DNA of 64,000 nucleotides, taken from contig CAZINI010000001.1 of NCBI GenBank assembly GCA_964540575.1, forward strand, positions 124,001-188,000. Reading direction: 5' to 3'. Below the pieces are notes generated by a model that searched no databases, was not told the DNA's origin, and saw only the letters and a list, made by a program, of their open reading frames with translations. The translations under genes and the position numbers were made by a program. Of this stretch, positions 25,840-34,284 are shown one piece after another (positions within the stretch are counted from its first letter, which is position 1; the number at the start of each line of letters is the position of its first letter). Origin of the DNA: UMGS1889 sp964540575 (GTDB lineage: Bacteria; Bacillota; Clostridia; Oscillospirales; Ruminococcaceae).

Positions 25840-27000
25840 TCAGCCCATCTTAGACATATAGTCGTCCTTGATCTTCTGCAGACGGATAGCGTCCTCTTTA
25901 CGCTGCTGACGGCAGTTTTCCTGTATCTGACGAGTTTCCTCGATACCGTTGACGATAGTCTGCCATGTCTTTTCCAGCGTTTCCACCTTTATGGAGCTGC
26001 CGGAGGCAAGCTGAGTGGTCAGCTTTGTCTGATATACGGTGTTTTCCGCATTCTTAAGGAGCAGCTCGTTTGTCTTAGCATCGAGAGCACTCATTCCTTC
26101 TGCCATTACTCTCTGACGCTTGAGCATTACAGCCTGTGCAAGGGACTGCTTGAATACAGGCATTGTGATGATGAATGCAGAATTGATCTTTCTGATAAGG
26201 TTCAGGTTGGAGTACTGCATTGCCTTAAGCATAGGAACGGTCTGCATTGCAACGTTTTCTGCAATTTTCAGATCCATAACTCTCTGCTCAAGAATATCCT
26301 TAACGTGGATAAGGTTATCGAGATCCATCTGAGAAGTTCCTGTGGGGTCTGCAGCAGCCTTCTGGCGGTATTCTTCAATGTACTGGTCAAGCTCAACGCA
26401 AGCCTGTTCGCCTGCCATAATGTATTTCAGAAGCTCCTGATAATAGTTGATGTTGGCGTTAAACATTGTTTCCAGCTTAACGTTGGACTGCTCGATCTCA
26501 TTCTCGTACTTTTTCAGGGCAACATAGATCTTGTCAACGTCCTCACCCATAGTATGATACTTTTCGAGAATCTTTTCCAGCTGCTTCTTAGCATTGGAGA
26601 AAAGCTTCATAAAGCCTGTTTCGGACTTGGGGTCAAGCTCGGTGGCATCGAAGCGGTCCATAACCTTGGAAAGAGCGGTAAGCAGCTCGCCAGAATCGTT
26701 TACCTGTGCGATGCTGAGAGAGTTCAGCACCTGGTCGGAAGCCTTGGAGATCTCCTCAGCGACCTCGTTACCGAATTTTACGAGAGAGTTGGGATTATTT
26801 ACATCGATCTGGCTGACAAGCTTGTCGATCTCAGGGCTGCGTGCAAGCTCGGTCTTTATCTCCTCGGTTTTTGCTACCATGGAAAACTGTGGTTCTTCAA
26901 CGGGCTGAATGTTCATCTGAGGAGCGGGAGCTGCCTCAACAGCGGTGGTTTCTACCATCTCCTGTGCTTTTTCTGCGGAAGGTTTGAACTGTAATGGCAT
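25840..27000 (-). CDS. TelA-family protein (toxic anion resistance)
   Basis: 386 residues, rich in long helices with many Gln/Lys/Glu. It has the TelA (PF05816) pattern, including the LDQYIEEYRQK and LEQRVMDLKIAENVAMQTVP blocks, NLNLIRKINSAFIITMPVFKQSLAQA and the tail TWQTIVNGIEETRQIQE. TelA proteins belong to the Ter-linked tellurite/stress-response networks of bacteria, and their biochemical activity is not known. It lies five bases after YceG in one operon and has no transmembrane segment. Confidence 0.88.
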   Translation of the reverse strand: MPLQFKPSAEKAQEMVETTAVEAAPAPQMNIQPVEEPQFSMVAKTEEIKTELARSPEIDKLVSQIDVNNPNSLVKFGNEVAEEISKASDQVLNSLSIAQVNDSGELLTALSKVMDRFDATELDPKSETGFMKLFSNAKKQLEKILEKYHTMGEDVDKIYVALKKYENEIEQSNVKLETMFNANINYYQELLKYIMAGEQACVELDQYIEEYRQKAAADPTGTSQMDLDNLIHVKDILEQRVMDLKIAENVAMQTVPMLKAMQYSNLNLIRKINSAFIITMPVFKQSLAQAVMLKRQRVMAEGMSALDAKTNELLLKNAENTVYQTKLTTQLASGSSIKVETLEKTWQTIVNGIEETRQIQENCRQQRKEDAIRLQKIKDDYMSKMG

Positions 27001-27005
27001 AATAA

Positions 27006-29300
27006 CTAACGACCTTTCTTTTTGAATTTATTGAATAATCCGCCGCCCTTTGCACTTGCTGCATCGGGAAGCTTGAATTTCGGGATACGCAGGTCATACT
27101 TGAAATCATTCATAGTATAGCTTTCAAAGGCTCTCATATCAATGTACGATTCAAGATTGCGATAGCCTGTGGGGGTATAAATAAGTATGTCAAAGCCCAG
27201 CGAATTTATCAGCAGGAGCTGAGTACATTCGACTTCGCTGAAGGTGTCCTCAATATTATCGATGATTATGAACTTGGGGATAGCCTTAGTAAAATCATAA
27301 AGCTGTAGCAGACGAAGCAGGGAACGGTCAAAATTCGTTCCGACATACATCACCAGCGGAACAAGTATCTGCGGGTCGACCTTTAGATAGCCGCTGTCGA
27401 TGACCTCCTGTATCTTCTCAAAAATAAGATATTGCAGATCGTCGGAGAGAAAGCCGTATCTGTTCATCGGCGAGGCTTTCAGCTTGCGAATGTCCACTGT
27501 TGTGCCGTTATAAAATGGACGGTATGGAGCAAGAGTTGCGTTTGTAAGCTGACGCACCGTAGGAGCTTTTGTGGTAATTATGGTATTGGGCGAAAGCTTG
27601 GAGCGAACATCGTCCCAGTATTTATTGGCGTTTCCGTCGGGAACGCCGCTTATTTTTGCAAAGATATTCGGAATAATAACTCTGTCGTTATCCGCACGGA
27701 AGCCCGAACGGTATTTCGCCTCCTGATGCCAGAGAATGTCTATCTCCTCATAGGTAGTTTTAAGCGTCATGGACGTTAACTTGGAGAACTGGAAATCTCT
27801 GAAAAACACCGAATCGCTGTAAAGCATAGTATCAAGCTCACGCTCGGCGTTATAGGCAACGGTTGCTATTTTTGCCTTGACGGGCTTTGTGGGGAACGGC
27901 TCGACAGCCATAGAATTCGGCAGCTCGAATATCTGCATATTATGTCCCGCATTTGCATTGGAAATCATATCATAGCAGGATTTATCGGGATTTATATACA
28001 CCACGTCCATACCCGCTCTTGAAGCAAAATGCAGGAACATCAGCTCGGTAAGGGTAATGGAGCCGTAGTAGAATATCACGGGAATTTCCGATGACATACG
28101 ATAAGCGTCCGAAGAAACGCAGAGCATCAGCCAAGAGATGAGTTTCACACCGTGAACGAAAACCGTTTCGGGTGAGGAAGCGTTCATCAGCTTCATTTCC
28201 TCGATAAAGGCGTAACGGACGATGGGAGTTCTTTCGGGCTTATTCTTTATCTCGATTTTCAGGGCAAGCATATCTATCATGCTCTCCACGTCCAGCGAAC
28301 CGTCCCTGGGAATATCCGAGAATAGCTTGACCTGGTCATTATCGGGGTTTTTGAAACCGTTGGAAACGAATATCATCAGCTTGTCGGATTTGGAGAGATT
28401 GTTTTTCATCTCATAGAGGATATTTGTGTAAATGTCCTTTTCGTTGTATCCGATCATTGCGGCGGAATAAACGGGGGTCAGCTCCGACTTGTTGAAGTGA
28501 TTTCCTCTGGAAGATATTCGCTGAAAATGGGATTCGATAATATCCTCGGGAAGCTTATCGGCAGAGGTCGTAATGTACTGAACATTTTTCGTTGTCCTGG
28601 GCGTAAATTCTTCGTACATTTTCTTGATAAGCTCCAGACTTTTCGGGTCTAAACGGCTGAATTTCAACTCAAATTTGTCGTTCAGGCTGCCCGTTGTTGT
28701 TTCGGAAAATACTCCCGATGGGTCTGCTTCCGCATAGGCACCGTTGTCCGCAAAGCTGAACATTGTTACCTTTAGTCCCAGTCTGCTGAGAAGATAGAGA
28801 TAGTAAACGTCGTATTTTGACACATCATCGTTTATGTAAAGTACGCTGTTTACAGGCTTTTCGGAATATCTCGCAAGCCAGCAGACGAGCTTTACATAAG
28901 TGTTTTTGAAAGCGGACTGTGAAACCGAACGGGCAGCGGCGTCCCTGATGACCGAATAAACGGTATTTGCAGCGTCCTTTGGCTGCAGTCCCTTGCTGTA
29001 ATTGTCAAGCTTAACAAAGCCTCGCTGAGAAAGGGTGAGCATATCCTCCAGAACTTCATCGGCATTGACCGAGGTACGGTTAAAGTTTACGGCGGTCATA
29101 AGCTTTGAAAGCTCGTTCTGCGACGGATTTGGGATCGCCGAGGTAATGCAGATACCGTCTGCGGCGGCGTCTGTATACAGCTTTGACAGCATACGTCCTG
29201 CTTCCGCTTTATCGTTATATCCCACATATCTCAGAAAGTTGGAATTCCTGACCGGCTGGCGGTCGGGATGCACCAGATTAAGCAAAAATTTCACCACCAA
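27006..29300 (-). CDS. YceG-family protein with internal duplication
   Basis: 764 residues resembling YceG (PF14266), a putative biosynthetic component linked to TelA/TerD stress systems; this is distinct from the MltG protein also called YceG. The two halves show a similar pattern. The first half has VLYINDDVSKYDVYYLYLLS followed by RLGLKVTMFSF; the second has PVIFYYGSITLTELMFLHFA followed by SRAGMDVVYINPD. Each is followed about 100 residues later by an H-Q-R/A-rich stretch and an iP-rich segment. This suggests a tandem glycosyltransferase-like fold. The frame opens with TTG 29300, then GTG 29297 and GTG 29294. GGTGGTGA could instead act as Shine-Dalgarno for TTG 29285, so the start is uncertain. 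A perfect consensus promoter lies at 29327-29355. Confidence 0.78.
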   Translation of the reverse strand: MVVKFLLNLVHPDRQPVRNSNFLRYVGYNDKAEAGRMLSKLYTDAAADGICITSAIPNPSQNELSKLMTAVNFNRTSVNADEVLEDMLTLSQRGFVKLDNYSKGLQPKDAANTVYSVIRDAAARSVSQSAFKNTYVKLVCWLARYSEKPVNSVLYINDDVSKYDVYYLYLLSRLGLKVTMFSFADNGAYAEADPSGVFSETTTGSLNDKFELKFSRLDPKSLELIKKMYEEFTPRTTKNVQYITTSADKLPEDIIESHFQRISSRGNHFNKSELTPVYSAAMIGYNEKDIYTNILYEMKNNLSKSDKLMIFVSNGFKNPDNDQVKLFSDIPRDGSLDVESMIDMLALKIEIKNKPERTPIVRYAFIEEMKLMNASSPETVFVHGVKLISWLMLCVSSDAYRMSSEIPVIFYYGSITLTELMFLHFASRAGMDVVYINPDKSCYDMISNANAGHNMQIFELPNSMAVEPFPTKPVKAKIATVAYNAERELDTMLYSDSVFFRDFQFSKLTSMTLKTTYEEIDILWHQEAKYRSGFRADNDRVIIPNIFAKISGVPDGNANKYWDDVRSKLSPNTIITTKAPTVRQLTNATLAPYRPFYNGTTVDIRKLKASPMNRYGFLSDDLQYLIFEKIQEVIDSGYLKVDPQILVPLVMYVGTNFDRSLLRLLQLYDFTKAIPKFIIIDNIEDTFSEVECTQLLLINSLGFDILIYTPTGYRNLESYIDMRAFESYTMNDFKYDLRIPKFKLPDAASAKGGGLFNKFKKKGR

Positions 29301-29326
29301 ATCGCAAAAAATACTTAGTTATTACT

Positions 29327-29355
29327 ATTATACTATACATAATATACTATGTCAA
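29327..29355 (-). promoter_or_regulatory. Perfect consensus promoter of the yceG-telA operon
   Basis: On the minus strand, TTGACA-17-TATAAT. It overlaps the stop codon region of the upstream PBP gene. The spacer contains a direct repeat ATAGTAT. Confidence 0.85.
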
Positions 29356-30936
29356 GATTTTTTGATAAATTTTATCTGTGATTTCTTTAAAAATCGGTCC
29401 TGCGGTTGCATTTCCCGTATAACCGTCCTCTACAAGCACGGTCACGGCGTATTTCGGACAGTCTGCGGGGAAAAATCCCGTGAACCAGCAGTTTAGAAGC
29501 TCAACGCCCTGTCCGTCAAACCGTCCTGTCTGGGCGGTGGAGGTTTTTCCGCCTGCGGTGATGAATTCGGGGACTGCCATGGAGTTCTCCTTGTATACCG
29601 TATCTATCATAAATTCCTTAAGCTTTTCTGCCGTTTCCTTGGAACAAGCCTTTGAATATACGGGAGATTTCGCCTTGGGGATATATCTGTCAATATCCTC
29701 GGTAGTGCCACGTACAAGAATGGGACGGGGTGCATTCCCGCCGTTGGCAATGGCTGCGGTCATAACGGAGATCTGAACGGGTGTGGCGGTAAGATAGCCC
29801 TGTCCGAAGGAAAAATTCGCCTTTTCAGCGGGGACAGATAGCTGATTTACGGTAGGCAGACAGCCCTTTTCACTGTATACGCCACGGCAGAGATATGCAC
29901 CGTTTCCAAAGCCGAAGCCCCTTGCGGTATCAAGAAGCTTTTCGGGCGATAAATAGCTTGCAAGCTCAATGAAATAGGTGTTGCAGGATTCCACAACAGC
30001 ATTTTTCATTGACAGGTCACCGTGTCCGCCCCATTTATGACAGTTGAAGATCTGCCCGTTTACGTCTGTTGAGCCTGTGCAGGTGAAGGTAAATTCCTCG
30101 TCAAATCCCGAGGAAAGGGCAGCGGCACAGGTAACAAGCTTAAATATTGAGCCGACGCTGTATGGCATAAGTGCACGGTTTACAAAGGGTGCATCGGTGC
30201 GGTCAAGATAGTTTTCTGGAGCGGTGGGGTCGAAGTCGGGGAAGCTTGCCATTGCTTTGATTTCGCCGCTGTAAACGTCCATTACAACGATGGCACCCTT
30301 GCCTATGTTTCTGCCCGCTTCCTCGCATATACGCTGAATATCGGCATCAATAGTTGTTACAACACCCGCCCTGACCTGCTCGGATGGGTGTATCTCATAT
30401 TTCCCGCCGGACAGAATATCCCCCAAAGCGGACGCTTCATATGTGACCGAGCCGTATGAACGGTGGGAGCGGATAAACTCGTTATATCCCTTTTCAATGC
30501 CGCATACGCCCTGTCCATCGCTTTCATAGCCGATTATGTGAACGGCGGTCTGTTCGGGGGTAGTTCTTACCATGCTGCTGAACAGGCACACATTTTCACA
30601 TTCGGGACAATCGGCGGAAACCTCGGCGATAAACGGTTTTGCACAAGAGGCTAAGCTGAGGAATTCCGATTTGTCGGCGGCATAGGGGAGAACGTTCACA
30701 ACGGCGTTTCCGTCGGGATTTACGACAGCGTAATACTTAGTTTCGGTGTTGTTCAGAAGCTGTCCGCTGCAGTCGTAAACAGACGCATAGCTGCTTTCAG
30801 AGCGTATGGTGCAGCTGTTGTATCTGCGGGTGCGTTTCTGCATATCCTCATCGGTGATTATTACAGCTATTTTCATATATATAAAAGAAAATCCCACGGC
30901 AAAGGCTACCACCAAAGCAAGCAGTCTGTTCAGCAT
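29347..30936 (-). CDS. Class B penicillin-binding protein (transpeptidase)
   Basis: 529 residues with one N-terminal membrane anchor (NRLLALVVAFAVGFSFIYMK). A pedestal region is followed by a transpeptidase domain that cross-links peptidoglycan outside the membrane. The catalytic serine is in SVGSIFK (SxxK), the SxN motif is SCN, and the third motif reads GGKTSTAQTG, a KTS variant of KTG seen in some clostridial PBPs. This makes it most like sporulation- or division-linked PBPs of the FtsI/SpoVD/PbpA group. It lies downstream of folD but behind a terminator, and upstream of yceG. Confidence 0.88.
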   Translation of the reverse strand: MLNRLLALVVAFAVGFSFIYMKIAVIITDEDMQKRTRRYNSCTIRSESSYASVYDCSGQLLNNTETKYYAVVNPDGNAVVNVLPYAADKSEFLSLASCAKPFIAEVSADCPECENVCLFSSMVRTTPEQTAVHIIGYESDGQGVCGIEKGYNEFIRSHRSYGSVTYEASALGDILSGGKYEIHPSEQVRAGVVTTIDADIQRICEEAGRNIGKGAIVVMDVYSGEIKAMASFPDFDPTAPENYLDRTDAPFVNRALMPYSVGSIFKLVTCAAALSSGFDEEFTFTCTGSTDVNGQIFNCHKWGGHGDLSMKNAVVESCNTYFIELASYLSPEKLLDTARGFGFGNGAYLCRGVYSEKGCLPTVNQLSVPAEKANFSFGQGYLTATPVQISVMTAAIANGGNAPRPILVRGTTEDIDRYIPKAKSPVYSKACSKETAEKLKEFMIDTVYKENSMAVPEFITAGGKTSTAQTGRFDGQGVELLNCWFTGFFPADCPKYAVTVLVEDGYTGNATAGPIFKEITDKIYQKILT

Positions 30937-30994
30937 TTTTACACGACCTTTCGGGAATATTATTGACGGAATTTTCCGTAAAATTCACCGAAAA

Positions 30995-31032
30995 TAAAAA
31001 CGGTATGACCGACCGAAAAGCCAATCATACCG
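30995..31032 (-). terminator. Terminator after folD
   Basis: CGGTATGA/TCATACCG stem with a T-run on the minus strand. Confidence 0.7.
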
Positions 31033-31054
31033 CATAGTGTTCGCTTATATTTTT

Positions 31055-31912
31055 TTAAAGTGCAATACCGTTCTTGATCTTTGCGGAAGTAAGCGTGTTC
31101 TTCATCAGCATTGCGATAGTCATAGGACCAACTCCGCCGGGAACGGGAGTGATATATCCCGCCTTTTCAAAGCAGGCAGCATAATCCACGTCGCCGCAAA
31201 GCTTGCCGTTTTCCAGACGGTTCATTCCAACGTCGATGACCACTGCACCCTCCTTGACCATATCGGGGGTAACGAAGTTAGCACGTCCCACAGCAGCAAC
31301 GAGAATATCCGCTCTTCGGCAGACCTCAGCGAGGTTCTTTGTTTTGGAATGGCAGATGGTGACAGTTCCGTTCTTGTGGAGCAGCAGCATTGCCATAGGC
31401 TTGCCGACAATGTTGCTTCTGCCGATAACAACACATTCCTTGCCGCTTATCTCAATGCCTGTGGAGGCAATAAGCTCCATTACGCCTGCGGGTGTGCAGG
31501 GGAGAAATGCGAAATCGCCGATCATTATCTTGCCCACATTTACGGGGTGGAATGCGTCAACGTCCTTTTCGGGCAGGATAGCGTTGATGACCGCCTTTTC
31601 GTCTATCTGCTTGGGAAGGGGAAGCTGAACGAGAATTCCGTTTACGGTATCGTCATTATTCAGCTTGTCAACGAGAGCAAGAAGCTCCTCCTGAGTGGTT
31701 TCCTCGGGGAGGGCATATTCAAAGGACTCGAAGCCCACCTCGGCACACGCCTTTTTCTTGTTGTTGACGTAAACTCTCGAAGCGGGATTATCTCCCACGA
31801 TAACCACCGCAAGTCCGATGGAAATGCCCTTTGCTTTAAGTGCTTCGGCTTCCTGTCTTACCTCGGATTTTACCTTTGCGGATATTGCCTTTCCGTCAAT
31901 TACTGCTGCCAT
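31055..31912 (-). CDS. folD: Bifunctional methylenetetrahydrofolate dehydrogenase/cyclohydrolase
   Basis: FolD interconverts 5,10-methylene-, methenyl- and 10-formyl-THF and so supplies the formyl donor used by PurN and the AICAR formyltransferase of this window. Motifs are the catalytic Tyr/Lys region SRVYVNNKKKAC, GILVQLPLP, CTPAGVMELI, the nucleotide-binding VVIGRSNIVGKPMA and the end TPVPGGVGPMTIAML. The open frame extends to 31951. AAAGGAGA stands close to three clustered ATGs (31921, 31918, 31912), and I chose 31912 by spacing. The 5' end overlaps the lgt stop. Confidence 0.94.
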   Translation of the reverse strand: MAAVIDGKAISAKVKSEVRQEAEALKAKGISIGLAVVIVGDNPASRVYVNNKKKACAEVGFESFEYALPEETTQEELLALVDKLNNDDTVNGILVQLPLPKQIDEKAVINAILPEKDVDAFHPVNVGKIMIGDFAFLPCTPAGVMELIASTGIEISGKECVVIGRSNIVGKPMAMLLLHKNGTVTICHSKTKNLAEVCRRADILVAAVGRANFVTPDMVKEGAVVIDVGMNRLENGKLCGDVDYAACFEKAGYITPVPGGVGPMTIAMLMKNTLTSAKIKNGIAL

Positions 31913-32987
31913 TTTCATCATTCTCCTTTTCATCATCGTTGTCGTTTTCATCGACTATTTTATCCTCGGGACGAAGTTCTTCCGTTTCCGAAGATTTTTT
32001 TGCTTTCTTTTCTGCCTTTTTGCGTTTTTCCTCAGCCTCGGCGGTTTCCTGTTCCTCAATGAATTTTTTTGATTCCTCGGTATCCTTATAGAAAACGTAA
32101 TCTCCCATTCTGCGGATATGAATTCTTATTCCGATAATAAGGCATACCGCTGACACAAAGCATATTGCCGCAAGCAGCTGTGATGCTCTGATATGACCTA
32201 TCATCAGGCTGTCGGTACGAAGTCCCTCAATGAAAAATCTCACAAGACCGTACCATCCGAGATACATAAGGAATATCTCACCGTCAAATTTGCGGTGCTT
32301 TGAATAGAGATGCAGCAGGAGAAATCCCAGCAGACAGAGGGCGGATTCGTATAAAAAGCAGGGGTGAACGGTGGAGTATGGGTCAATAACTGTGCCTGTT
32401 TCGTTAAATATCCTGTCGGCATTGGCGGCAAGATAGCTTTGTATGCGTCCGCTGGACATTCCGAAGATATTGTCCGTATTTACGCCGAAGCATTCGTGGT
32501 TGAAGAAGTTTCCCCATCTTCCGACGCCCTGACCGATAAGAAAGCCCATTCCCGCCAGGTCAAGCAAGGGAAGAAGCTTGACCTTTCGTATTTTCGCAAC
32601 TGTACATCCAACTAACAAGGCACCTATCAGTCCGCCGTAAATAGCAAGTCCGCCGTCCCTGAAAGCCAGTATCTCAATTGGATTATCCTTATACTGATCC
32701 CACTGAAAAACAACATAATAAAGCCTTGCACCGATAAGTGCACCGAAAAATCCCGCAAAAACTGCGTCAAAGGCTCTGTCGCTGCTGATGCCGAAGCTTT
32801 TCATTCGCTTGAAGCAGTAGGCGAATGCCAACAGCAGTCCCGTCATTATCACAAGCCCGTACCATTTTATTGCCAGATCACCGATAAAGAAAGCGTCCTT
32901 GTCAACGTTTATGTCTATTCCCAGCTTGGGAAAAACAAGGTTGGTCGGGTCAAGCGGCTCGACCTTTGTAAAAAGGTAACTATTCAT
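31896..32987 (-). CDS. lgt: Prolipoprotein diacylglyceryl transferase with charged C-terminal tail
   Basis: Lgt transfers diacylglycerol from phosphatidylglycerol to the lipobox cysteine of lipoproteins. Integral membrane protein with about seven helices. Characteristic motifs are IKWYGLVIMTG, GALIGARLYYV, GGLAIYGGLIGA and the signature GQGVGRWGNFFNHECFG. The 363-residue length exceeds the usual 260-300 because of an extra C-terminal stretch of about 70 residues. That stretch is extremely rich in Glu/Lys and acidic residues (EEKRKKAEKKAKK, then an Asp/Glu/Asn tail) and is probably cytoplasmic. It overlaps the preceding peptidase stop by eight bases and the folD start. Confidence 0.95.
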   Translation of the reverse strand: MNSYLFTKVEPLDPTNLVFPKLGIDINVDKDAFFIGDLAIKWYGLVIMTGLLLAFAYCFKRMKSFGISSDRAFDAVFAGFFGALIGARLYYVVFQWDQYKDNPIEILAFRDGGLAIYGGLIGALLVGCTVAKIRKVKLLPLLDLAGMGFLIGQGVGRWGNFFNHECFGVNTDNIFGMSSGRIQSYLAANADRIFNETGTVIDPYSTVHPCFLYESALCLLGFLLLHLYSKHRKFDGEIFLMYLGWYGLVRFFIEGLRTDSLMIGHIRASQLLAAICFVSAVCLIIGIRIHIRRMGDYVFYKDTEESKKFIEEQETAEAEEKRKKAEKKAKKSSETEELRPEDKIVDENDNDDEKENDENGSSN

Positions 32988-34284
32988 CGGCGGATTCCTC
33001 CTCGGACTTAGGCTCGATTATCGAGAGAACCGCTTTAGACGTATCTATGGAGCAAAGCATTTTCTGAATGTCCTCATAGGTCAGCTCGGCAATGATCTCC
33101 ATCTGGTCGAAGGGAAGAACGCCGTCCATATGGGAATTAAGCATAAGAGTTGCGGCAGCCTCCACATTGTCAAGCTCTCTGATAGCAGAGCCGTAGATAG
33201 ATTTTTTCAGGGCGATGAAGCTTTCTCTGTCAAGGCCTTCGGCTTTGCAGCGTTCTATCTCCTGAATGATGACCGAGAAAACTCTGTGCGGATCTCTTGA
33301 TTCGCCGCCGAAATAGGGACAGAAGAAACCATCTCCCGAAAATACATCTGTATAGAAGGTTGAATTGATAAGTCCTTCATCGTAATATCTTCGATAGAAA
33401 TCCGAACCTTCATATGCAAGCACTGCAAGTGTGAGCTTTGCAACAGTATCTGCCCTCAGTCCTTCAAGACCGCTTACGGGCGGCAGCTTGAAGCCGATAT
33501 TGAACATGGGAACGGCAACCTCCAGCCGCTGTGAAACCTCCGGTTGTGCAACGGTTTCGGGTTCATCACCAAAGAAGCAGATGGGCGATGCGGGAACGGC
33601 GGGCTTCAGAAGCCTGTCGCATATTTCAATAATTTTATCCTCGTCAACATTTCCCGCAATGCTCAGCACCATATTATCAAGATTATAGAATGCGTTATAG
33701 CACTTATAAAGCAGTTCCTTGGTTATCTCGCCGATACTTTCCACGGTTCCGGGAATGTCTATCTTTACGGGGTGGTTATGGTACATTCCGTTCAGCATAT
33801 TGGAGAACACACGCCAGTCGGGATTGTCCTCGTACATTTTTATTTCCTGGGCAATGATGCCACGTTCTTTTTCCACATTTTCATCGGTGAAATACGGCTC
33901 CTGAACAAATGAAAGCAGTATTTCCAGCGATTCATAGAAATTATCCGAACAGGTGAACAGATAACAGGTCTTGTCAATGCTGGTATAGGCATTTCCCGAA
34001 GCACCCGTTTTAGCGTACTGTTCGAACACGGGACAGTCCTCATTCTCGAAAAGCTTATGCTCCAGATAATGAGCGATGCCGTTGGGGACAACGGTGAAAT
34101 CCTTCTCTCCGGGGAGCTTGAAGGTGTTGTTGACAGAACCGTACTTTGTTCCGAAAAGAGCATGAACGGTGCTGTATTCGGGCATTTTCCATATCATAAT
34201 TGTAAGTCCCGCAGAATGACGGAGCTTTACAAGCTGTTCACCGCAGCGTTCGCTGGAAATAATTTCTCTGTTTATAATGCTCAT
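32980..34284 (-). CDS. M16 zinc peptidase, YfmH-type
   Basis: 434 residues. The inverted zinc motif HYLEH (HxxEH) is present near residue 91, with the distal glutamate in ERGIIAQEIKMYED. This fits the active member of a two-gene M16 pair whose homologues (YfmH and YfmF) are needed in Bacillus for EF-P 5-aminopentanol modification. Whether that role holds here is inferred from family and pairing; efp is not in the window. It overlaps the partner gene by four bases. Confidence 0.88.
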   Translation of the reverse strand: MSIINREIISSERCGEQLVKLRHSAGLTIMIWKMPEYSTVHALFGTKYGSVNNTFKLPGEKDFTVVPNGIAHYLEHKLFENEDCPVFEQYAKTGASGNAYTSIDKTCYLFTCSDNFYESLEILLSFVQEPYFTDENVEKERGIIAQEIKMYEDNPDWRVFSNMLNGMYHNHPVKIDIPGTVESIGEITKELLYKCYNAFYNLDNMVLSIAGNVDEDKIIEICDRLLKPAVPASPICFFGDEPETVAQPEVSQRLEVAVPMFNIGFKLPPVSGLEGLRADTVAKLTLAVLAYEGSDFYRRYYDEGLINSTFYTDVFSGDGFFCPYFGGESRDPHRVFSVIIQEIERCKAEGLDRESFIALKKSIYGSAIRELDNVEAAATLMLNSHMDGVLPFDQMEIIAELTYEDIQKMLCSIDTSKAVLSIIEPKSEEESADE

